NCBI GenBank assembly: GCA_033344895.1
Contig: JAWPMN010000001.1
Span: forward strand, 992,001-1,056,000
DNA: 64,000 bases
From: Alphaproteobacteria bacterium
Lineage (GTDB): Bacteria > Pseudomonadota > Alphaproteobacteria > UBA8366 > Aestuariispiraceae
Reading direction: 5' to 3'
Every line of letters starts with the position of its first letter. The first letter of the stretch is position 1. Below the pieces are notes generated by a model. It was not told the DNA's origin. It was given only the letters and a program-made list of their open reading frames with translations, and made no database searches. This document shows positions 54,301-62,306 of this stretch, piece by piece. The translations under genes and the position numbers were made by a program.

Positions 54301-54684
54301 GTGAACAACAACATCGTCCTGATCGACACATTCGACCGGCTGAAGAAATCATCGGCCACGGCGCGGGACGCGATCCTGCGAACAGGGGCACAGCGCCTGC
54401 GGCCGGTGATGCTGACCACGGTGACGACGATCCTCGGCCTGCTGCCGATGGTGCTTCAGACCAATATCGACTTTGTCACCCGCGAGGTATCGCAAGGCGC
54501 CCCATCGACGCAATGGTGGGTGCAACTGGCCACAGCGATCGTCTTCGGTCTCGCCTTTGCGACGCTGCTGACCCTGCTGGTCACGCCGTGCTGGCTGCAG
54601 TTGCGGGCCGACATTTCCAATGCGCTGGCCCGCCGACGCGGCAGACGCAAGGGGTCGATTGCCGAAGCCAGCCCTGCCGAATAG
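51319..54684 (+). CDS. RND family efflux pump inner-membrane subunit
   Basis: 1121 aa, AcrB/HAE-like. N-terminal RSRTVLGTLAFILIAGALAYITIPKEADPDI, TM4 proton site LILAVGMLVDGAIVVTEYAD (one Asp kept, second replaced by Gly) and the C-terminal VVNNNIVLIDTFDRLKK are diagnostic. It is about 90 aa longer than usual: two extra hydrophobic stretches between TM6 and TM7 (about residues 484-560; RIILTVALTVALGGMGFGMA and ALPAAIIGLVLGVWLGGIAG). Start is GTG at 51319. No TolC-like gene follows, so it must use a channel encoded elsewhere. Substrate unknown. Confidence 0.93.
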   Translation: MSPIDAALNRSRTVLGTLAFILIAGALAYITIPKEADPDINIPIIYVSMHHDGISPEDAERLLVRPMEQELRGIEGVKEMRSTAYEGGANVLMEFEAGFDADSALDDVREKVDLVRPDLPEDTDDPTVNEVNFSLFPVLVVTLAGDVPERTLLRIARDLQDRLEGIGTVLEVNITGDRDEVVEVLVDPVLVESYGLEPEALLTRIGNSNRLVAAGALDTGSGRFAIKVPGLFEDVNDILDLPLINNGDAVVRIRDIAEVRRGFKDPVNYARLGGKPALALEVVKRSGENIIETIEAVRAIVETEKQYWPTGVEVGYSNDKSEDIRTMLTDLQNNVLSAILLVMIVVVAALGLRGGLLVGVAIPGSFLAGVMVLSVLGLTVNVVVLFALILAVGMLVDGAIVVTEYADRKLSEGVDKKQAYGLAAKRMAWPIIASTATTLAAFLPLLFWPGVVGEFMKFLPITLIATLSASLAMALIFIPTLGANLAAVTRIILTVALTVALGGMGFGMAGEFGLTEMGPVFALPAAIIGLVLGVWLGGIAGRLLERHEVDNANARALAAPSGKDDGVDATMDPNSVRGVTGIYVKTLSLALRAPWLVLLLAAGTLVGTIMAYGTIGKGVEFFPEIEPKLMIVNVHGRGNLSVDEKDTLTAEVEREILAIGDETGEFQSIYTSSGNFEVRDDEAEDIIGKITIEFVEWSQRRPAAEIKAEIRERTAHLAGIVIEIRQEEQGPPTGKPVHLQMSARNPAVLDEAVEIARAHFDGMDGLIDIEDSNPIPGIQWEYSVDRAQASKFGANVAVLGSFIELVTNGLKMSDYRPDDSDEEIDIPARFPEQYRSIDQLDRLRVNTDQGRVPAGNFVTRTAKQNTGILRRVDGSRIAFVKADVEEGLLPNDFVNDLRSWLETNPLPEGVTVEFKGEDQEQQEAQQFLMKAFAIALFLMAIILVTQFNSFFSAFLILFAVIMSTVGVLIGLMVIQEPFGIVMSGIGVIALAGIVVNNNIVLIDTFDRLKKSSATARDAILRTGAQRLRPVMLTTVTTILGLLPMVLQTNIDFVTREVSQGAPSTQWWVQLATAIVFGLAFATLLTLLVTPCWLQLRADISNALARRRGRRKGSIAEASPAE

Positions 54685-54720
54685 GCTGCGTCCCGGAAAA
54701 TAGAGAACCGGGAGGCAAAG

Positions 54721-55113
54721 ATGGACAAGGAACTGTTTGAAAAGGGGCTGGAGATCCGCAAGGCGGTGGTTGGCGAGGATTACGTCAACAAGTCGCTGGA
54801 GAACGCCAACTCCTTCAACATGCCGTTTCAGGAACTGGTGACCGGCTATTGCTGGGGGCATGTCTGGGGCCGTCCGGGCCTGTCCCGGCACACGCGGTCC
54901 ATGCTGAACATCGCCATGCTGTGCGCGCTGAACCGGCCGCATGAGCTGAAAATTCACCTGCGTGGCGCGGTGAACAATGGGGTCAGCCCGGCGGAGATGC
55001 AGGAGATTCTGCTGCAGGTCGCGATCTATTGCGGCGTACCGGCAGCCCTGGAAGGCTTCAAGATCGCCACCGAAGTGCTGGAAGAAATGGGTGTCGACAT
55101 CCCCAAGGAATGA
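54721..55113 (+). CDS. Carboxymuconolactone decarboxylase family protein
   Basis: 130 aa. Similar throughout to 4-carboxymuconolactone decarboxylase PcaC: GLEIRKAVVGEDYVNKSLEN, WGRPGLSRHTRSMLNIAMLC and HLRGAVNNGVSPAEMQEILL (His of the active site). PcaC makes 3-oxoadipate enol-lactone, the substrate of PcaD-type enzymes like the hydrolase at 11306. No other pca gene is near, so the assignment to that pathway is tentative. GGGAGG precedes the ATG. Confidence 0.88.
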   Translation: MDKELFEKGLEIRKAVVGEDYVNKSLENANSFNMPFQELVTGYCWGHVWGRPGLSRHTRSMLNIAMLCALNRPHELKIHLRGAVNNGVSPAEMQEILLQVAIYCGVPAALEGFKIATEVLEEMGVDIPKE

Positions 55114-55234
55114 CCGTACGCCCGCCCCTGCCGCCGGGGGCTGCACTGGACATTTCGGGTTTGGCATACAATCTTGCGGGTAGATCGGCGCCACCATCCG
55201 GCGCCCCGTCGCCTATCATTGGGAGAGCCGAAGA

Positions 55235-55498
55235 ATGGCCGTTGTTGAGATTTACACCCGCCCGATGTGCGGTTTCTGCTACCGCGCGAAGAAGCTGCTG
55301 GACAGCAAGGGCATCAGTTACTCCGAATACGACATCTGGGCAGAGGATGGCCGCAAGGCCGAGATGGAGAAGCGCAGCAAAGGGGCGCAGACCGTCCCGC
55401 AGGTCTTCATCGACGACAAGCTTGTCGGGGGTTGCGACGATCTGATGGCGGCCGAGGCCGACGGCAGCCTGGATAAGATGCTGGGCGAAGCCGCCTAG
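55235..55498 (+). CDS. grxC: Glutaredoxin 3
   Basis: 87 aa dithiol glutaredoxin, reduced by glutathione. The active site is C-G-F-C (residues 12-15) instead of CPYC; the Gly form is common in alphaproteobacterial GrxC. TVPQVFIDDKLVGGCDDLMA holds the cis-Pro and glutathione-binding residues. GGGAGAG precedes the ATG. The next gene follows after 28 bp. Confidence 0.95.
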   Translation: MAVVEIYTRPMCGFCYRAKKLLDSKGISYSEYDIWAEDGRKAEMEKRSKGAQTVPQVFIDDKLVGGCDDLMAAEADGSLDKMLGEAA

Positions 55499-55526
55499 AG
55501 CAATTTCGACGGGGAGGGCGAAAGCA

Positions 55527-56384
55527 ATGACGAACACGCTGAAGGTCGGACTGGTACAGATGACGTCGACCACATCGGTCGATCGCAACATCGAAATCTC
55601 CAGCGCCATGATCCGTGACGCCGCGGCCAGGGGCGCCGAACTGGTGGCCCTGCCGGAGGTGGTGAACCTGATGCAGGTGAACCGCGACGAATCCCGGAAG
55701 GTCGCGGCGCTGGAATCCGACGACCCCTCCCTTGCAGCCTATCGCACCCTGGCGAAGGAACTCGGTATCTGGCTGCATGCCGGGTCGCTGATGATCCGAC
55801 TGTCCGACGACGCGCGTTTCGCCAATCGCGGTTTTCTGATCGGGCCCGACGGCGAGATTCGCGGCCGCTATGACAAGATCCACATGTTCGACGTCAATCT
55901 GGCGAATGGCGAAAGCTACCGCGAGAGCAACGGCTTCCGACCGGGCGATCACGCCACCCTCGTCGACACGCCCTGGGGCGGATATGGCATGGCGGTCTGC
56001 TACGATGTGCGGTTCCCGCATCTGTTTCGCGACCTCGCCAAGGCTGGCGCTCGTATCCTGGCGGTGCCGGCGGCCTTTACCCGCACGACCGGCCAGGCGC
56101 ATTGGCACACGCTGTTGCGCGCCCGCGCCATCGAGAACGGCTGCTTTGTCATCGCGCCGGCGCAATGCGGCGACCATGAAGACGGCCGCAAGACCTTCGG
56201 CCATGCGCTGGTCATCGACCCCTGGGGCGAAATCCTGGCCGACGGCGGCCCGGAACCGGGTGTCGTGCTGGCGGAAATCGACCTCGACCGGGTCGACGAG
56301 GTCCGCGCCATGGTTCCGTCGCTGACCAACGACCTGCCCTATGACAAACCGAGCCCGACCGGCCTGGACGCCGCGGCCGAGTGA
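55527..56384 (+). CDS. Carbon-nitrogen hydrolase (Nit1/deaminated glutathione amidase-like)
   Basis: 285 aa of the nitrilase superfamily. The Glu-Lys-Cys triad is in VALPEVVNLM, YDKIHMFDVN and MAVCYDVRFPHLFRDLAKAG. The fit to the Nit1/NitFhit branch, together with a glutathione-dependent glutaredoxin just upstream, supports deaminated glutathione amidase activity as a repair enzyme. GGGGAGGG precedes the ATG. Confidence 0.9.
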   Translation: MTNTLKVGLVQMTSTTSVDRNIEISSAMIRDAAARGAELVALPEVVNLMQVNRDESRKVAALESDDPSLAAYRTLAKELGIWLHAGSLMIRLSDDARFANRGFLIGPDGEIRGRYDKIHMFDVNLANGESYRESNGFRPGDHATLVDTPWGGYGMAVCYDVRFPHLFRDLAKAGARILAVPAAFTRTTGQAHWHTLLRARAIENGCFVIAPAQCGDHEDGRKTFGHALVIDPWGEILADGGPEPGVVLAEIDLDRVDEVRAMVPSLTNDLPYDKPSPTGLDAAAE

Positions 56385-56597
56385 TCCACTGTGGATGTCG
56401 CGATTTCGACAGCGCAGCCCCGTCATCGGGTCCGCGACACCGTCATGTCGTGTTAAACGCAAAAGAAGTCGCGGGAGCGCGCTCAACGGGCCCGCGTTGC
56501 CCCTAGCAATACTGCACGATCGACTTGGGGGAGCCGAATCGCAATCCGTCTTCCCCGCACGATGCCCCGATGTGCCAATCGAAAGGTGGGATGGAGA

Positions 56598-58271
56598 ATG
56601 AGCAAGTCCGATATTGAAATCGCCCGCGAAGCGAAGATGCTGCCGATCACCGAGGTCGGCGCGAAGCTGGGCATTCCGGCTGAGCAGCTGATGCAGTACG
56701 GCCCGAACAAGGCCAAGATGAGCTTCGCCTATCTGGACTCGCTGAAGGGCAAGCCGGACGGCAAGCTGATCCTTGTCACCGCGATCTCGCCGACCCCGGC
56801 GGGCGAAGGCAAAACCACCACCACGGTCGGCCTGGGTGACGGCCTGAACCGCATCGGCAAGAAGGCCATGATCTGCCTGCGCGAACCGTCGCTCGGTCCG
56901 TGCTTCGGTGTGAAGGGCGGCGCAGCCGGCGGCGGCTATGCCCAGGTTGTCCCGATGGAGGACATCAACCTGCACTTTACCGGCGACTTCCACGCCATCA
57001 CCTCCGCCCATAACCTGCTTTCGGCGCTGATCGACAACCATATCTACTGGGGCAACGAGCTGGGCTTCGACGAGCGCCGCGTGGCCTGGCGTCGCGTCAT
57101 GGACATGAACGACCGCGCCCTGCGCGACACGGTCGTCTCGCTGGGCGGCGTTGCCAACGGCTTCCCGCGTCAGACCGGCTTCGACATCACCGTCGCCTCG
57201 GAAGTCATGGCGATCTTCTGCCTGGCCGACGGCCTGAAGGATCTTCAGGAGCGCCTGGGCCGCATCGTCGTCGGTTATACCCGCGACCGGAAGCCGATCC
57301 TGGCCCGCGACCTGCAGGCGGAGGGCCCGATGACGGTCCTGCTGAAGGACGCACTGATGCCGAACCTGGTGCAGACGCTGGAAAACAACCCGGCCTTCAT
57401 CCATGGCGGCCCCTTCGCCAACATCGCCCATGGCTGCAACTCGGTCTCCGCCACCAAATCGGCCCTCAAGGTCGCCGATTATGTCGTGACCGAAGCCGGA
57501 TTCGGTGCCGATCTGGGCGCCGAGAAATTCTTCGACATCAAATGCCGCAAGGCCGGCCTGTCGCCGGAAGCGGTGGTCATCGTCGCCACGGTTCGCGCCC
57601 TGAAGATGCATGGCGGCGTGCCGAAGGATCAGCTGGGCGAAGAGAATGTCGAGGCCGTGAAGAAGGGTCTCGCCAATCTTGGCCGGCACATTCGCAATGT
57701 CGGCAAGTTCGGTGTCCCGGCGGTGGTCGGCATCAACCGCTTCATCAAGGACAGCGAGGCCGAACTGCAGGCGATCCAGGAATTCACCAAGACGCTGGGC
57801 GTCGAAGCGGTGGTCTGCGAGCACTGGGGCAAGGGCTCCGAAGGCACCGAGGAACTGGCCAACAAGGTGGTCGGCCTGATCGACGGCGGTCACGCCCAGT
57901 TCCGTCCGCTCTATGACGACGACATGCCGCTGTTCGAGAAGATCAATACCGTCTGCCGCGAAATCTACGGCGCGGAGGAAGCCATCGCGGACAAGAAGGT
58001 TCGCGATCAGCTGCATCAGTGGGAAGAGGAAGGCTACGGCAACCTGCCGGTCTGCATGGCAAAGACGCAGTACAGCTTCTCCACCGACCCGAATCTGCGG
58101 GGCGCCCCGTCGGGCCATGTCGTTCCGGTCCGCGAAGTACGCCTGTCGGCCGGGGCCGGCTTCATCGTCGCGATCTGCGGCGAGATCATGACCATGCCGG
58201 GCCTGCCGCGGAAACCCGCCGCGAACTCGATCAAGCTGGACGATGCCGGCCTGATCCAGGGCCTGTTCTGA
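56598..58271 (+). CDS. fhs: Formate--tetrahydrofolate ligase
   Basis: 557 aa. Makes 10-formyl-THF from formate, THF and ATP. ATP-site P-loop [38 protein letters not shown] and [19 protein letters not shown] are diagnostic. The end [20 protein letters not shown] is conserved. In one-carbon metabolism it could take formate from methyl-group oxidation. GGTGGG lies 8 bases before the ATG. It ends at a strong terminator. Confidence 0.97.
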   Translation: MSKSDIEIAREAKMLPITEVGAKLGIPAEQLMQYGPNKAKMSFAYLDSLKGKPDGKLILVTAISPTPAGEGKTTTTVGLGDGLNRIGKKAMICLREPSLGPCFGVKGGAAGGGYAQVVPMEDINLHFTGDFHAITSAHNLLSALIDNHIYWGNELGFDERRVAWRRVMDMNDRALRDTVVSLGGVANGFPRQTGFDITVASEVMAIFCLADGLKDLQERLGRIVVGYTRDRKPILARDLQAEGPMTVLLKDALMPNLVQTLENNPAFIHGGPFANIAHGCNSVSATKSALKVADYVVTEAGFGADLGAEKFFDIKCRKAGLSPEAVVIVATVRALKMHGGVPKDQLGEENVEAVKKGLANLGRHIRNVGKFGVPAVVGINRFIKDSEAELQAIQEFTKTLGVEAVVCEHWGKGSEGTEELANKVVGLIDGGHAQFRPLYDDDMPLFEKINTVCREIYGAEEAIADKKVRDQLHQWEEEGYGNLPVCMAKTQYSFSTDPNLRGAPSGHVVPVREVRLSAGAGFIVAICGEIMTMPGLPRKPAANSIKLDDAGLIQGLF

Positions 58272-58300
58272 TCCGCAAAGTTCGGGTCCAACGGTTTGGG

Positions 58301-58332
58301 AAAGGGGAGGCTCCGGCCTCCCCTTTTTCTTT
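58301..58332 (+). terminator. Rho-independent terminator of fhs
   Basis: The stem AAAGGGGAGGC/GCCTCCCCTTT with loop TCCG runs into TTCTTT, 29 bp after the fhs stop. Confidence 0.93.
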
Positions 58333-58353
58333 GTCCGGATCAGCAGGGGGAGG

Positions 58354-59271
58354 TCAGCCCGGCGTGCTGCGCGCGGCAGGGGGCGGCGGCGGCCGGCGCA
58401 GGCGGGATTCGCGCAGGGCGATATAGGTGGCGGCGGAAAAGATCACCGCGCCGCCCAGGAAGGTGAACAGGCCCGGCTGCTGCTGAAAGAAGACGAAGCC
58501 CAGCACGGCGGCCCAGATCAGCTTGAAGAAATCGACCGGCATGACGACCGCCGTCTCGCCCTGGCGCAGCGCCTCGGTCAGTGCCCATTGCGCGGCACCG
58601 CCCAGCGCACCGATGACGATCAGCCAAAGCCACTCCCCGCCCTGTGGCCAGGTCCAGACCGTCAGGGCGAAAGGCAGCGACAGGGGCGTCATCATCAATC
58701 CCATATAGAGGGTAATGGTCAACGAGCTGTCATATTGCGACGCCCGCTTGATCACCAGCATGGCGCAGGCCCAGAGCAGCGCCGATCCCAACACCAGAAC
58801 ATGGCCCAGCTCGACGGTCGAGAAACCCGGCCGGATGACGATCATCGCCCCCATGAAGCCGACGGCAATCGCCGTTCCCCGACGCCAGCCCACCACCTCC
58901 TTGAGGATCAGCGCCGCCAGACCGGTTGCGAAAATCGGCGCGGTAAAGCCCAGGGCGGCGACATCGGCCAACGGCGTCAGGGTCAGCGCCGTGAAATAGG
59001 CCAGCATGGCAAACAGATTGATGACCGCGCGCAGCCCCAATAGCCCCGGCCGCCTTGCCTTCAGCGGCGCCAGTCCATAGCGCAGGAACAACGGCGTCAG
59101 CGCCGCGAAGCCGAACAGATTGCGAAAGAAAGCGATCTCGAACGGATGAATCGTCTCACCGACATGCCGGATCGACGCATGCATCGCCGAAAAGCACAGG
59201 CCGGACAGAAACATCCACCCCATGCCGCGCAGATTGGCCCTGCGCCTCTCACTATCCGTCGACACCTGCAT
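58354..59271 (-). CDS. EamA/DMT-family transporter (2)
   Basis: 305 aa with ten hydrophobic segments in two EamA repeats (GWMFLSGLCFSAMHASIRHV, FFRNLFGFAALTPLFLRYGL, later LIVIGALGGAAQWALTEALR and FLGGAVIFSAATYIALRESR). The family exports metabolites or drugs; the RhaT/YddG-like pattern does not tell the substrate. The C-terminus is a Pro/Arg tail. No regulator is adjacent. Confidence 0.88.
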   Translation of the reverse strand: MQVSTDSERRRANLRGMGWMFLSGLCFSAMHASIRHVGETIHPFEIAFFRNLFGFAALTPLFLRYGLAPLKARRPGLLGLRAVINLFAMLAYFTALTLTPLADVAALGFTAPIFATGLAALILKEVVGWRRGTAIAVGFMGAMIVIRPGFSTVELGHVLVLGSALLWACAMLVIKRASQYDSSLTITLYMGLMMTPLSLPFALTVWTWPQGGEWLWLIVIGALGGAAQWALTEALRQGETAVVMPVDFFKLIWAAVLGFVFFQQQPGLFTFLGGAVIFSAATYIALRESRLRRPPPPPAARSTPG

Positions 59272-59454
59272 GTCACCCGCATCGCATACCGAACTGTCAG
59301 TCTATTCCGCTTCGAACCAAAACCAAGCCGCGGCAGCCCCGATCAGTTGAGACACCTGGGTTCCTTCAGAACAATCGTCACCGTTACAGGCGAACAATGG
59401 CGGTCATGAATTGCTGCACCGCGGACTTGCCAATACAACTGTTTGGGACGCCAA

Positions 59455-60705
59455 CTACGCTGCCCGCAACCCGCCCTGCAGCATGCGGGACACCGCCTCC
59501 GTGCCCGAGATATAGGCGCCGTGGGCGGTGCTGAAATAGTCGGGGGAGCAGGCCTCACCGGCGAGGATCAGGCGGTCGTCGAAGGGCGCGCGCAGGGCGG
59601 CTCTTGCGCTGAATCGTCCCGGCAGAGCGGCCGAATAGCCGCCCAGGATGTTGGGATCGGTCGACCAGCAGCTCGACACGCTGCCGAGGATCCTGCGCTT
59701 CATATCGCTGCCCAGGATTTCCACCGCGGCCTGCAGGGTATAGTCGATCAGCGCCGCGCGCCCTCCCTCCCGGGCAAGGTCTGCCGCTAGGTCCCCGGCC
59801 AGATAGCCACCGATCGTGTTCTGGCCGAATTCATGGAAGTTGATTCCGATCATATGCCCCGCCCGGGGCATGACATGGGCAATCACCGGCGGATCCATGA
59901 CCGGGCCGTTGGTGAACAGCGCCACCCGCTCCGCGAAGCCCAGGCGCACATCGTCCAGCGCCGCACGCACCGATTCCGGCAGGTCCGGCGTGAAGCGGAT
60001 CGACCCGGATCGCAGCACCTCCGGAGAGACGGTCACCACCACGGACCGCGCCGTCAGGGTGCCATCCACCGTTTCCACCCGCACGTCCTTGCCGCTGCGA
60101 TCGATCGCCGTCACCTTGCAGCCCGTGCGAATGGGCAAGCCCTCTGCGAAACTGCAGATCAGGGCGCCGTATCCATCCCGAACCGGCCAGTCCTCTTCCG
60201 TCTCGGAGTATTCCTTGAGATCCTCCGTCGAGACGCGATCGGGCGGGACGCCGACCATCGCCCCGGACCATCCGACATAGAAGTCATGAAAGGGCGAAGT
60301 GCTGTCGATCACATCCTCGACGGAAACATCCCTCTCCGCCGCCAGGGCTCGGTCATGGCATTCACCGTAATACCGGGCACAGGCGGCGCGGGTTTCCTCG
60401 TTCTGAAGGGCACCGTCACGATACAGCGTGGGCGGAAAGCTGTCGTGGGTGTGATGCATCGTCAAGATCTCACCCCGAGCCAGGGCGGCCAACGAAAACG
60501 GGTTGCGTGACGCGCAGTGCAGGAAATGGCAGCCCAGATCGTAGGCGATGCCATGATCCCGGACGGTATGCGCCCGGCCGCCGATCCGGTCCGCAGCCTC
60601 CAGGATCTGCACCTTCAGACCGGCCGCCCGCGCGGTCAGCCCGGCGCCAATTCCCGCCGCCCCGGCACCCACGACGATCAGATCCCAATCCACGCTTTTC
60701 GACAC
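59455..60705 (-). CDS. FAD-dependent amine oxidase/oxidoreductase
   Basis: 416 aa. The dinucleotide-binding motif is DLIVVGAGAAGIGAGLTARA with the following EAADRIGGRAHT typical of monoamine-oxidase-like flavoenzymes. The C-terminal FAD contact is RLILAGEACSPDYFSTAHGA. The substrate is unknown; family members oxidise polyamines, aromatic amines or carotenoids. The start is GTG at 60705, 9 bases after GGAGG. There is no signal peptide. Confidence 0.88.
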   Translation of the reverse strand: MSKSVDWDLIVVGAGAAGIGAGLTARAAGLKVQILEAADRIGGRAHTVRDHGIAYDLGCHFLHCASRNPFSLAALARGEILTMHHTHDSFPPTLYRDGALQNEETRAACARYYGECHDRALAAERDVSVEDVIDSTSPFHDFYVGWSGAMVGVPPDRVSTEDLKEYSETEEDWPVRDGYGALICSFAEGLPIRTGCKVTAIDRSGKDVRVETVDGTLTARSVVVTVSPEVLRSGSIRFTPDLPESVRAALDDVRLGFAERVALFTNGPVMDPPVIAHVMPRAGHMIGINFHEFGQNTIGGYLAGDLAADLAREGGRAALIDYTLQAAVEILGSDMKRRILGSVSSCWSTDPNILGGYSAALPGRFSARAALRAPFDDRLILAGEACSPDYFSTAHGAYISGTEAVSRMLQGGLRAA

Positions 60706-60771
60706 TTGACCACGCCTCCGACAAAACGACACTAGAGCGCCCTACATAACCTACGGTCCGGGAGTCTCAAG

Positions 60772-61119
60772 ATGTCCGTCTCGATCTATCACAATCCGCG
60801 CTGCTCCAAATCGCGCCAGACGCTCGGCCTGCTGCAGGAAAAGGGCATCGAGCCGGAAATCGTGCTTTATCTGGAAACCCCGCCCGACGCCGCCACGATC
60901 CGCGCCCTGGTCGCCCGGCTCGGCCTCGCCAGCGCCCGCGACCTGATGCGCCGGGGCGAGACGGTCTACAAGGAGCTGGGCCTGAAGGACGTCACCGATG
61001 AGGACGCCCTGATCCAGGCCATGGCCGACAACCCGATCCTGATCGAACGCCCCATCGTCCTGAACGGCGACAAGGCCAGGATCGGCCGCCCGCCGGAAGG
61101 GGTGCTGGAGATCGTTTGA
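60772..61119 (+). CDS. arsC: Arsenate reductase (glutaredoxin type)
   Basis: 115 aa. VSIYHNPRCSKSRQTLGLLQ holds the active Cys (Cys11). The Arg trio is represented by DLMRRGE and by ERPIVLNGDKARIGRPPEGV near the end. It reduces arsenate to arsenite using glutathione and glutaredoxin. No arsenite exporter or ArsR is beside it, so it may be one of the stand-alone ArsC/YffB-like paralogues. Confidence 0.9.
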   Translation: MSVSIYHNPRCSKSRQTLGLLQEKGIEPEIVLYLETPPDAATIRALVARLGLASARDLMRRGETVYKELGLKDVTDEDALIQAMADNPILIERPIVLNGDKARIGRPPEGVLEIV

Positions 61120-61143
61120 GACCGAGCGGCCACCCCGGTTCAA

Positions 61144-62157
61144 TCAACGGACATCGTTCCCGTTCGCGGCCCAGCGATATTTGGTAGGAGCTCCGAAGCG
61201 CCGCTCCAGTCCGGCGGCGACTTCGGCGTCGGTGTCTTGCGGCAGGCTGGCCAGGTCTTCTAGGAGTTCGGAATCCGACGCATGAGCCCGTTTCAGCGCT
61301 ACGGTACCTATTCGATAGCGTTCCAAGATCTCCAGTTCATAAACCCAGAACCAATCCGGGTTACGCTCGATTTCCGCGTCCAGAAGAGCCCAGAAGCGGT
61401 CGACCTGTTTCAGGTCCTCGAGCACACTTTCACCATATCGTTTTGCAGCGAAGTCGTAACTGTCGTCGAAGCGCAGCAGACTGAGACACAGACGGTCCTG
61501 CCGGTCCGGGTCGATTCGCGCGCAGAGGATTGCCAGTCTGTGAGATATCGCCATGTACGCCGTGGCCTTCATCATTGCCGACGCGGCACCACCCAAATCT
61601 CTTGCCTCCACCAACGACTTCACGCCATCTGACCAGTAACCAACGCGTTCGAGCTGGGCATCGAGCAGAAGCCGCTCAGCACCGAGCAGAAGGATGGAAT
61701 GGCGCCAGATTTGTTCCGCCCGACGATCAAGGTCGCCCTTGGCAGGTACCGACAATGCCATTTCGGCAATAGCCCACTCCAGGTCCCGGAACATCCCGGC
61801 CATGTCACGCAGCGCATCGGTCGGCGCTTCGTCCAGGAAATCGGCCTCGCCGGCACGCTTGCCGTCCCACCAACGCGCGGCGGTTTCCACCGCCGCCGGC
61901 AAGCGGTCGAGGTTGCGGCAAGACGCAGGATCGGCACCGGTCTCTCCGCAGGCCAGCTCCGGCCCATAGGCAATCCGAATGGGATCGAACCCTTCCTGCC
62001 GGATCAGTGCGCCATATGAAAACTGGCTGATGAGCTGCCACGCCCAGCGTTGCGAGTCCGACAATTCCTCCGCCCGGACAGCCGGGAAGCCCGCACTCAC
62101 GGTCAGCAAAACCGCGGCGGCGCAAGGGGCAACGAAAACATCGCGTAAAAATCGCAT
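61144..62157 (-). CDS. Secreted protein of unknown function
   Basis: 337 aa. From the ATG at 62157 the N-terminus is a signal peptide (RDVFVAPCAAAVLLTVSAGF, cleavage near VRAEE). The mature protein is mainly helical with two Cys pairs near the start and middle (ACGETG, SCRNL; LCARID, LCLSL). No family was recognised. Base composition resembles its neighbours and the frame continues to a stop 24 bp after arsC, with which it is convergent. It is divergent from carB. Confidence 0.65.
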   Translation of the reverse strand: MRFLRDVFVAPCAAAVLLTVSAGFPAVRAEELSDSQRWAWQLISQFSYGALIRQEGFDPIRIAYGPELACGETGADPASCRNLDRLPAAVETAARWWDGKRAGEADFLDEAPTDALRDMAGMFRDLEWAIAEMALSVPAKGDLDRRAEQIWRHSILLLGAERLLLDAQLERVGYWSDGVKSLVEARDLGGAASAMMKATAYMAISHRLAILCARIDPDRQDRLCLSLLRFDDSYDFAAKRYGESVLEDLKQVDRFWALLDAEIERNPDWFWVYELEILERYRIGTVALKRAHASDSELLEDLASLPQDTDAEVAAGLERRFGAPTKYRWAANGNDVR

Positions 62158-62306
62158 CCGCGACAATCCCACACGGGGGCGATATTTGGCAAGAAATCCG
62201 CCATCCCGCGCTTTCCATGCCGGGGCGCTTCGTGTAGAGAACCCGCCTAGCCCACAGGGTCGCACTGCCGTATCAACGCTTCGCATTTCCGGAGGCGCGT
62301 TTGCCC

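Noticed and set aside
55187-55205. GGCGCC-ACCATCC-GGCGCC hairpin upstream of grxC
   Set aside because: No T-tract and no known RNA motif; short self-complementary GC words are common in such DNA.
55235-55498. Unusual glutaredoxin because of the CGFC active site
   Set aside because: Glycine at this position is common in alphaproteobacterial GrxC, so it is not an anomaly.
55407-58118. A 903-codon minus-strand frame opposite grxC, the amidase and fhs
   Set aside because: Covers three well-identified plus-strand genes; no motif of its own.
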